From: Rhodanobacter sp. B05
GTDB taxonomy: Bacteria; Pseudomonadota; Gammaproteobacteria; Xanthomonadales; Rhodanobacteraceae
Reading direction: 5' to 3'
NCBI RefSeq assembly: GCF_002001085.1
Contig: NZ_MUNU01000016.1
Coordinates: 62,001-126,000, forward strand
Length of the DNA stretch: 64,000 nucleotides
The notes below the pieces were generated by a model. It was not told where the DNA came from and did no database searches. It saw only the letters and a program-made list of their open reading frames with translations. The translations under genes and the position numbers were made by a program. Positions 25,722 through 32,957 of the stretch are shown piece after piece (position 1 is the first letter of the stretch; the number at the start of each line of letters is the position of its first letter).

Positions 25722-27797
25722 ATGCAAGCCGTCACCTCCCGTCAGACCAGCCCGGCCAGCAGGATCCTGTGGGTTGCCATCGCCATCGTCGGGGCGTTCT
25801 GCCTCGGCGTGGTGGCGCTCAGGCGCGGCGAGCCGATCAATGCGATCTGGCTGGTCGCCGCCTCGATCGCGATCTTCGTGATCGGCTACCGCTACTACGG
25901 CAAGTTCGTCGAGCACTCGGTGCTCAGGCTGGACCCCACCCGCGCGCCGCCTTCGGTGCTGCGCAACGATGGCCTCGACTACGTGCCCACCGACAAGTGG
26001 GTGGTGTTCGGCCACCACTTCGCCGCCATCGCCGGCGCGGGTCCGCTGGTCGGCCCGGTGCTGGCGGCGCAAATGGGTTACCTGCCCGGCACGATCTGGA
26101 TCCTGTTCGGCGTGGTGTTCGCCGGCGCGGTGCAGGACTTCATGATCCTCGGCCTGTCGCTGCGCCGCGACGCCCGTTCGCTCGGTCACATGCTGCGCCA
26201 GGAGCTGGGGCCGCTGCCCGGCATCGTGGCGATGATCGGCGTGCTGGTGCTGATGATGATCGTGCTGGCGGTGCTGGCGCTGGTGGTGGTCAAGGCGCTC
26301 ACGCACAGCCCGTGGGGCACGTTCACCGTGGCCTGCACGATCCCGATCGCGTTGCTGATGGGCGGCTATCTGCGCTGGTTCCGGCCGGGGCGCATCCTGG
26401 AAGTGTCGATCATCGGCCTGGTGCTGCTGCTCGCCTCGATCTGGTTCGGCAAGATCGTGTACGACACGCCAGCACTCGCCACACTGTTCGACTTCGACGC
26501 CAAGGCGCTGGCCTGGCTGCTGATCGCCTACGGCTTCTGCGCCTCGGTACTGCCGGTGTGGCTGCTGCTGGCGCCGCGCGATTACCTGTCCACCTTCCTC
26601 AAGATCGGCACCATCGCGCTGCTGGCGCTGGCGATCTTCCTGTCCGCGCCGATGCTGCAGATGCCGGCGGTGACAAAGTTCATCGACGGCAGCGGCCCGG
26701 TGTTCTCCGGCAACCTGTTCCCGTTCCTGTTCATCACCATCGCCTGCGGCGCGGTGTCCGGCTGGCATTCGATCATCGCCTCCGGCACCACGCCCAAGCT
26801 GCTCGCCAACGAAGGCCAGGCGCGTCTGGTCGGTTACGGCGGCATGCTGATGGAAGCGTTCGTGGCGATCATGGCGCTGGTCGCCGCCGCCTCGCTGCAC
26901 CCGGGCGTGTACTTCGCGATGAATTCGCCCGGCGCGATCATCGGCACCACGGTGCAGGACGCGGCCACCACGATCAGCCAGTGGGGCTTCGTGGTGACCC
27001 CGGATGAGTTGATCCAGACGGCCAAAAACATCGGCGAGAACACCATCCTCAGCCGCGCCGGCGGTGCGCCGACGCTGGCCGTGGGTATGGCCCAGCTGCT
27101 GCACAACATCCTGCCCGGCGGCGGCATGATGGCGTTCTGGTACCACTACGCGATCCTGTTCGAAGCGCTGTTCATCCTGACCACGGTGGATGCCGGCACC
27201 CGCGTCGGCCGCTTCATGATCCAGGAGATCGCCGGCCTGATCCACAAGCCATTGCAGGAAACCGCGTCGTGGACCGGCAACCTGCTGGCCACCGCGATCT
27301 GCGTGTTCCTGTGGGGCTACTTCCTGTACCAGGGCGCGGTCGATCCGCTGGGCGGCATCAACACACTGTGGCCGCTGTTCGGCATCGCCAACCAGATGCT
27401 CGCCGCGATCGCGCTGATGCTGGCCACGGTGGTGGTGGTGACGCTCAAGCGCGAGCGCTTCGTGTGGGTGCCGGGCATTCCCGCGCTGTGGCTGATCGTC
27501 TGCACGCTCACCGCCGGCTACGAAAAGCTGGTCGGCCCGATCAGCTTCACCGCCGCCGCCAGCAAGTACTCAGCCGCGCTGCAGCAGGGCCAGTTGCTGG
27601 CCCCGGCCAAGTCCACCGCCGCGATGCAACAGATCGTCACCAACAACTACGTCGACATGGCGCTCACCGGCCTGTTCATGGCGCTGATCGTGGCGATGGT
27701 GCTGTTCTCCTTGCGCGCGCTGATCAAGGCCTGGCAGACCAACCACCCGACCGCGCACGAGGAACCGTACGTGGCGCTGAGCAGCGTGGCCGGCTGA
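25722..27797 (+). CDS. cstA: Carbon starvation protein / pyruvate-type transporter CstA
   Basis: The 691-residue polytopic inner-membrane protein matches CstA in length and sequence: IAGAGPLVGPVLAAQMGYLP, GAVQDFMILGLSLRRDARSL, SGWHSIIASGTTPKLLANEG and the C-terminal CstA_5TM region. CstA/YjiY proteins take up peptides or pyruvate during carbon limitation. GAGGAG lies 8 bases before the ATG at 25722. ybdD follows after one base, the standard arrangement. Confidence 0.96.
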   Translation: MQAVTSRQTSPASRILWVAIAIVGAFCLGVVALRRGEPINAIWLVAASIAIFVIGYRYYGKFVEHSVLRLDPTRAPPSVLRNDGLDYVPTDKWVVFGHHFAAIAGAGPLVGPVLAAQMGYLPGTIWILFGVVFAGAVQDFMILGLSLRRDARSLGHMLRQELGPLPGIVAMIGVLVLMMIVLAVLALVVVKALTHSPWGTFTVACTIPIALLMGGYLRWFRPGRILEVSIIGLVLLLASIWFGKIVYDTPALATLFDFDAKALAWLLIAYGFCASVLPVWLLLAPRDYLSTFLKIGTIALLALAIFLSAPMLQMPAVTKFIDGSGPVFSGNLFPFLFITIACGAVSGWHSIIASGTTPKLLANEGQARLVGYGGMLMEAFVAIMALVAAASLHPGVYFAMNSPGAIIGTTVQDAATTISQWGFVVTPDELIQTAKNIGENTILSRAGGAPTLAVGMAQLLHNILPGGGMMAFWYHYAILFEALFILTTVDAGTRVGRFMIQEIAGLIHKPLQETASWTGNLLATAICVFLWGYFLYQGAVDPLGGINTLWPLFGIANQMLAAIALMLATVVVVTLKRERFVWVPGIPALWLIVCTLTAGYEKLVGPISFTAAASKYSAALQQGQLLAPAKSTAAMQQIVTNNYVDMALTGLFMALIVAMVLFSLRALIKAWQTNHPTAHEEPYVALSSVAG

Positions 27798-27798
27798 G

Positions 27799-27993
27799 AT
27801 GAAAGCCACCCTTCAAGCCTTGCGCAAGTGGGCGGTGCAGACCGCCCGCCTGTGCTGCGGCGTGCCCGACTACGACGTCTACCTGCAGCACCTGCGTGAG
27901 CATCATCCGGAACGCAAGTTGCCCAGCTACGAGGAGTTCTTCCGCGAGCGACAGGAGGCGCGATACAAGGGAGGCGGTGGGCGGTGTTGTTGA
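27799..27993 (+). CDS. ybdD: YbdD/YjiX family small protein
   Basis: The 64-residue protein has the family signature CCGVPDYDVYLQHLREHHPE and the PSYEEFFRERQEARYKGG tail, ending in RCC. It starts one base after the cstA stop. In enterobacteria YbdD-type partners are needed for CstA/BtsT-type transport, so it is probably an accessory subunit. The following gap to 28168 holds a small hairpin (ACAGGGT/ACCCTGT) and no gene. Confidence 0.93.
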   Translation: MKATLQALRKWAVQTARLCCGVPDYDVYLQHLREHHPERKLPSYEEFFRERQEARYKGGGGRCC

Positions 27994-28168
27994 CCGCGCG
28001 TGCGTGGGAATGCGGGTCGCCTTGATATCAAGTTGCCGGTGAATGCGCAGGAAGGCTGGACACGCATGCCTGGCCACCACCGGAAACATGGCAAAACAGG
28101 GTATGAAAACCCTGTCAATGGTGATCCCTGGTTTCCAGCGTTGGACTCATTGAATCTTTGGAGAAACC

Positions 28169-28639
28169 ATGAAATCTCTCATCGTCGCCCTTGTCATGCT
28201 GGCCCTGCCCACCATCGCGCCCGCGCAAACCTCCGCTTCCGAGGCGTCCGTGCGCCAGACGGTCCAGGCGTTCTACGCCGCCTTCAACTCCCACGGGTTC
28301 GGCCACGCCAATGATTTCACCACCGACGACTGGAACCACATCAATCCCTATGGCAGCCGGACCCACGGGCGCGCCGAGGTGCTCAAGGAGTTGCATGAAG
28401 TGCATGGCACGTTTCTGAGCGGCGTGTCGGACAACATCGAAAAGCTGGATGTGCGCTTTGCGAACAAGGATGCGGCGGTGGCGACCGTGACCAGTCGCAT
28501 GAGCACGTTCACCAGCCCCGACGGCATGAGGCACGTGAACGAACAGCACATACGTACGTTCGTTTTGGTCAAGCGCGGCACGCGATGGTTGATCATGCAG
28601 GACCAGAACACGGTAGTGACGCCACCCCCTGCGCAGTGA
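28169..28639 (+). CDS. Exported SnoaL/SgcJ-like (NTF2-fold) protein
   Basis: The 156-residue product has a signal peptide (about 1-20, MKSLIVALVMLALPTIAPAQ) and a ~125-residue NTF2-like domain of the SgcJ/EcaC/DUF4440 type: VRQTVQAFYAAFNSHGFGHA, DWNHINPYGSRTHGRAEVLK, RTFVLVKRGTRWLIMQDQNT. Such small cone-shaped domains bind or convert diverse small molecules, and no specific role can be given. GGAG precedes the ATG by 6 bases. Confidence 0.85.
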   Translation: MKSLIVALVMLALPTIAPAQTSASEASVRQTVQAFYAAFNSHGFGHANDFTTDDWNHINPYGSRTHGRAEVLKELHEVHGTFLSGVSDNIEKLDVRFANKDAAVATVTSRMSTFTSPDGMRHVNEQHIRTFVLVKRGTRWLIMQDQNTVVTPPPAQ

Positions 28640-28701
28640 CCCGGGTACTTGCGCCGCGGCGAAGCTTTGCGGAGACACCGTCAAGGCAGGGCTTGCCCCC
28701 G

Positions 28702-28733
28702 GATGGCCACTATCGCAGATGGCCACTATCGCA
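28702..28733. repeat. Perfect tandem duplication of a 16-bp unit
   Basis: GATGGCCACTATCGCA occurs twice with no gap, in the 217-bp intergenic region before the TPR protein gene. It could be simple slippage; no regulatory role is shown. Confidence 0.9.
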
Positions 28734-28856
28734 ACCGGCGGGAGTAGACTCGCCCCGGTATGGGTCACCTGTGCGAGGGGACATGGTTCCGACCGGGTAC
28801 TCCGATGCTGCCATGACAGCCACGCCTGACGGGCGGGCGTATGCGTGGAATGACGC

Positions 28857-30518
28857 ATGAGCGAACCCGCCACCACATCGGCCTTCGGCACCTTTTTCGG
28901 GGAACTGCGTCGCCGCCGCGTGATCCGCGTGGCGGTGGTCTATGTCGTCGTCGGCTGGATCATCATCGAAGTCGCCTCCACCGTGCTGCCTCCGCTGAAC
29001 CTGCCGGACTGGTCGGTCAAGCTGGTCATCGTGCTGATCGGGCTGGGCTTCCCGATCGCGGTGATCATGGGCTGGATGTTCGATCTGGGCCCGCGCGGCA
29101 TGGAGAAGACCATGCCGTCATCGCCGGACAAGGACGCCGATGCGGGCGCCGGGCGGACGGCAGCCCCGTCGATCGCCGCGACAACGACCGTCGAAGCGCC
29201 CGCACCGGCCATGGCGAAGCCCGAATCCGACCGCCGCACCATCGCCGTGTTGCCCTTCGTCAACATGAGCGGCGACGCGGACAACGAATACTTCAGCGAC
29301 GGCATTTCCGAGGAGATCCTCAACCTGCTGAGCAAACTGCCGCAGTTGAAGGTGGCCTCGCGCACGTCCGCGTTCAACTTCAAGGGCAGGCAGGTCAGCA
29401 TTCCCGCCGTCGCGCAGGAGCTCGGCGTCGACATCGTGCTGGAGGGCAGCGTGCGTCGCGTCGGCGAACACGTGCGGATCACCGGACAGTTGATCGACGC
29501 GGCGTCCGATTCGCACCTGTGGTCGGAAACCTACGATCGCGAGATGAAGGACGTGTTCGCGATCCAGGACGACATCGCCCACAGCATCGTCAAGGCGCTG
29601 CAGGTGACGCTGACGCCCAGGGAGCGCCGCGCGATGCAATTTGTCGCCACCTCCGACCCGGAAGCCTACGACTACTACCTGCGCGGCCGCAGCTACATGT
29701 ACTCGATGGCGCGGCGCGACTACGAACATGCGATCCGCATGTTCGAGCAGGCGATTGCGGTGGACTCCAAATACGCGCTGGCGTATGCCGGCATGGCCGA
29801 CGCCTTCTCGATGCTTTACCGCTACGCCGAAGCCAGCGCCGAGAACGCGGCGCGGGCCAACCGGGCCAGCGAACAGGCCCTGGCACTCGATGCGGATTCG
29901 GCCGAGGCGCATGCCTCGCGCGGCCTGGCCATGTTCATCAGCGAACGGTACAACGAGGCCACGCTGGAATTCGATGCCGCGATCGCGCTCAACCCCAACC
30001 TCTTCGAGGCCTATTACTACTACGGGCTGGCCTGCTCCTCGCAAGGAGATTTCGGAAAGGCCGCCCAGCTCTACCTGAAAGCGATGGAAGTCAATCCGGC
30101 CGACTACCAGGCGCCGGTTTTCCTGGCCCAGGCTTATGCCTCGCTCGGCCGGAAGCAGGATGAAATGAAGGCACGCCTGGGCCTGCTCAACACCGTCGAA
30201 CGGCATCTCAAGTTGAACCCCCACGACACGCGCGCGCTGCAGATCGGCGCCAACAACCTCGGCCAGGTCGGCGAGAAGCAGAAAGCCGTCACCATGAGCG
30301 AACAGGCCCTGACCCAGGGACGCGACGAGCCGGTGGTGCTGTACAACGGCGCCTGTTTCTATGCCATGCAAGGCGACGCCGACCGCGCTATCGCGCTGCT
30401 GGAAAAGGCGGTGGAACTGGGCTGGGGCGATGCCGCCTGGATGGAGCACGACAGCGAGCTCGATTCGCTGCACGACCACCCGCGCTTCACGGCGCTGCTG
30501 GCGGGCATTGACCGCTGA
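28857..30518 (+). CDS. Membrane protein with TolB/FlgO-like domain and tetratricopeptide repeats
   Basis: The 553-residue product has a short basic N-terminus (ELRRRRVIRVAVVYVVVGWI) leading into two hydrophobic segments (about 20-43 and 54-77), then a ~45-residue low-complexity Ala/Pro linker. Next comes the FlgO/TolB-like domain often seen in class III adenylate-cyclase-like proteins (about 125-250; TIAVLPFVNMSGDADNEYFS, DGISEEILNLLSKLPQLKVA). The remainder (about 265-540) is tetratricopeptide repeats. There is no cyclase or DNA-binding domain. Proteins of this type are multiplied in xanthomonads and are thought to scaffold protein complexes; the role here is unknown. It stands alone on its strand. 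Confidence 0.85.
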   Translation: MSEPATTSAFGTFFGELRRRRVIRVAVVYVVVGWIIIEVASTVLPPLNLPDWSVKLVIVLIGLGFPIAVIMGWMFDLGPRGMEKTMPSSPDKDADAGAGRTAAPSIAATTTVEAPAPAMAKPESDRRTIAVLPFVNMSGDADNEYFSDGISEEILNLLSKLPQLKVASRTSAFNFKGRQVSIPAVAQELGVDIVLEGSVRRVGEHVRITGQLIDAASDSHLWSETYDREMKDVFAIQDDIAHSIVKALQVTLTPRERRAMQFVATSDPEAYDYYLRGRSYMYSMARRDYEHAIRMFEQAIAVDSKYALAYAGMADAFSMLYRYAEASAENAARANRASEQALALDADSAEAHASRGLAMFISERYNEATLEFDAAIALNPNLFEAYYYYGLACSSQGDFGKAAQLYLKAMEVNPADYQAPVFLAQAYASLGRKQDEMKARLGLLNTVERHLKLNPHDTRALQIGANNLGQVGEKQKAVTMSEQALTQGRDEPVVLYNGACFYAMQGDADRAIALLEKAVELGWGDAAWMEHDSELDSLHDHPRFTALLAGIDR

Positions 30519-30671
30519 CAAACCTCAGCAGGGCAAACCTGCCTGCGTAGCAGAACCTTGCCGAAGGCACGCAGCCGCGCTGACCCGCCGGTTCCGCCAG
30601 GCCATGCCATCACGCACACCTCAAGCGGCCCGGATCGGCGACAATAGCGACTGTCCATCCAGCTACCACCG

Positions 30672-31172
30672 ATGCCCCTCCCCGAATCCACCGACGCCCC
30701 CGCGGCAGCTGCCCCCCGCCAGCATCACGCCGGCCTGCGCGTGATCGCGATCTACGAGATCATCAAGACCTCGTGCCTGCTGCTGGTGGCGCTGGCAGCA
30801 TTCCACTTCTATCACGAACAGAATTTCGATCGGCTGGTGCGCTGGCTGGAGCATTTGTCGCTGGCTGACAGCAACGGCCTGCGCTGGAAACTGGTCGAGC
30901 TGCTGCAGGACTTCGGCCCCAGCAAATTCGTGGCCGTGGGGCTGGTGGCGCTGGGCTATGCGGTGCTGTTCGGGATCGAGGGCATCGGGCTGTGGCTGGG
31001 CAAGCACTGGGCCGAGTGGTTCACGGTGATCGCCACCGGCTCGCTGATTCCGCTGGAGCTGTATGAGACGCTGTACCACTTCGGCTGGCTCAAGCTGGCT
31101 ACCCTGATCGGCAACGTCGTGATCATCGTCTACCTGGTGCGCATCGCGCTGCAGCCGCGCGAGCCGCGATAG
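30672..31172 (+). CDS. DUF2127 integral membrane protein
   Basis: The 166-residue protein has about four transmembrane helices and the DUF2127 pattern GLRVIAIYEIIKTSCLLLVA ... GIGLWLGKHWAEWFTVIATG ... ELYETL. Function unknown. Its stop lies 6 bases from the stop of the convergent CphA-like gene. Confidence 0.9.
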   Translation: MPLPESTDAPAAAAPRQHHAGLRVIAIYEIIKTSCLLLVALAAFHFYHEQNFDRLVRWLEHLSLADSNGLRWKLVELLQDFGPSKFVAVGLVALGYAVLFGIEGIGLWLGKHWAEWFTVIATGSLIPLELYETLYHFGWLKLATLIGNVVIIVYLVRIALQPREPR

Positions 31173-31178
31173 CGAGCT

Positions 31179-32957
31179 TCAGACGGGCGGCAGGCGCAGG
31201 CCCGGTTGCCAGCCCTGTGTCTGCAAGCTGTCGAGCAGGGCCCGCGCCGCGTGGCGTGCCGCCACGCCGTGGGTGGGCAGCACCAGCACATCGCCGGCCT
31301 GCGCCCAGGTCAGCAAGTCGCGCACGGCAGCCATTTCGTCCAGACACACGCCGATGGCGTCGGCGGGCACGCCATCGTCCTGCAGCTGTTGGCGCAGAAT
31401 GGCCGCCACCTCGCCGGCCGGGCGGCCGCGCAGATAGCCTTCTATATCCTTCAGCAGCACGCGCGCAGGCCTGAACCTGGCGGCCATCGAGGCCAGTTCA
31501 CGGATCGCCGATTCTTCGCGATTGCCGGCCTGACCCAGCAGCAAACCGAGCCGGCCACCGCCTTGCGCGGTTGCCACATCGAGCAGGCCATGCAGGCCTT
31601 CGGGATTATGCGCGTAGTCGACGAACACGCGCAGCGAACCGAACTGCCAATGCTGCAAGCGGCCGGGATTGTCCGCGCGCGCGCGGCCGAACTGCAGCAA
31701 GCTGGCGGCGATGGTCGCCACGCCGATGCCCAGCGCGGCGGCGGCGAGCGCGGCGGCGGCGAGGTTGGCGATGTTGTAGCGGGCACGACCTGCAAAGCTG
31801 AGCGGCATCGCGGTGACGGCACCGAGGTCGTGCTGCCGCCCGCGCCAGGACAGACAGAGTTGCCCGTCGCGCACCGTGCAGGTGGCGCCGCCCTGTTCGC
31901 GCGCCGCCTGCAGCCGCGGATGCGCATCGTCCTGCGCGAACCAGCCGATCGGGCAGGCGAGGTCGGTCGATTGCGCCGCCAGCAAATCGTCGTCCGCATT
32001 GAGCACGAGCAGACCGCTATCGCCGAGCGCCCTGGCGACAGTCAGCTTGACCGCGGCCAGGCCAGCCAGGTCGTGGATGCCGTACTCGCCGAAATGATCG
32101 TCGCTGACATTGGTGACCACCGCGACCTGCGCCTGCTGCACCGCCAGCCCGCGCCGCAGCAGCCCGCCGCGCGCGGTCTCCAGGATCGCCGCCTGCACGT
32201 CGGCCGCGCGCAGCACCACGCGCGCACCGGCCGGTCCGGAATAGTCGCCCGCTTCGATCGCCCGGCCGTCGACGAACACGCCATCGGTGCAGCTGTGACC
32301 TGTGTGCCAGCCGTGCGCCTGCGCCATCGCGGACAGCAGTCTCACCGTGGTGGTCTTGCCGTTGGAGCCGGTGACCAGCGCCACCGGCACCGCGTGCAGG
32401 GAGGTCCAGTCCAGCGTCTCGGCCAACGGCAGCTGCGTGAGCGGCCAGCAGGCCGCGCCGTCGCCGGCACCGATCGAGAGTTGCTCGTCGTCGATCAGCA
32501 CCGGCAGAGCGCGCCGCTCCGCCGCGCGCACCAGCCGCACCAGCGCCGGCTGGCGTTCCGCCGCGGCCAGCGCGTGCAGGGTTTCCATCGCAGCCGCCTC
32601 ATCCCACAGCGCCGGATGACCGGGCGCATGCCAGCGCGCGGCGATCGGCCCGTGCTGCGCCTCGTGGGCGCAACACCAGGCCCACTCGTTGACTTCGGTG
32701 GCGCAGAACAGCTGATCCAGCGGCGCGGCGAAGGCCAGCGATGCACCGCTGGCGTGTGGCCGCGCCACGCGTGCCGCCGCCGGCCAGCCGAGTGCGTCAC
32801 ATGCCCGTTGCACGGCCGCATCCCAGGCCTGCAACGCCGCCTCGTCCGGCGGCGCGCCACGGGTCTCCAGCACGGCGCCGACATCGCCGAAGTACAGGTT
32901 GAAACCGGTGAGCCGACGCGAATCGTCGAACGGCGTGAACTCGGGAAGCGTGCTCAA
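31179..32957 (-). CDS. CphA-like Mur ligase lacking the ATP-grasp module
   Basis: The 592-residue product has a ~190-residue N-terminal region followed directly by a Mur-ligase-type domain with P-loop GSNGKTTT (about 197-204), then LETARGGLLRRGL, TNVSDDHFG and VDYAHNPEGL, all paralleled in the adjacent CphA. The segment LVRAAERRALPVLIDDEQLS in the N-region lines up with LVRAAEQRGIPWLRLNQQSL of CphA, so the N-domain is kept. The ~250-residue ATP-grasp module that separates the two in CphA is missing. The start is a TTG whose bases overlap the cphA TGA (TTGA), so the two are coupled. In CphA the Mur-ligase half adds Arg to the beta-carboxyl of Asp, so this protein could only do that half-reaction or act as a partner of CphA. 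Confidence 0.85.
   Translation of the reverse strand: MSTLPEFTPFDDSRRLTGFNLYFGDVGAVLETRGAPPDEAALQAWDAAVQRACDALGWPAAARVARPHASGASLAFAAPLDQLFCATEVNEWAWCCAHEAQHGPIAARWHAPGHPALWDEAAAMETLHALAAAERQPALVRLVRAAERRALPVLIDDEQLSIGAGDGAACWPLTQLPLAETLDWTSLHAVPVALVTGSNGKTTTVRLLSAMAQAHGWHTGHSCTDGVFVDGRAIEAGDYSGPAGARVVLRAADVQAAILETARGGLLRRGLAVQQAQVAVVTNVSDDHFGEYGIHDLAGLAAVKLTVARALGDSGLLVLNADDDLLAAQSTDLACPIGWFAQDDAHPRLQAAREQGGATCTVRDGQLCLSWRGRQHDLGAVTAMPLSFAGRARYNIANLAAAALAAAALGIGVATIAASLLQFGRARADNPGRLQHWQFGSLRVFVDYAHNPEGLHGLLDVATAQGGGRLGLLLGQAGNREESAIRELASMAARFRPARVLLKDIEGYLRGRPAGEVAAILRQQLQDDGVPADAIGVCLDEMAAVRDLLTWAQAGDVLVLPTHGVAARHAARALLDSLQTQGWQPGLRLPPV

Noticed and set aside
28000-28168. Possible cyclic-di-GMP-type riboswitch before the SgcJ-like gene
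   Set aside because: A 7-bp hairpin and some A-rich loops are present, but the conserved aptamer core does not match.
28702-28733. CRISPR array
   Set aside because: Two directly adjacent 16-bp units without spacers; the other repeat elements in the window are inverted, not direct with spacers.
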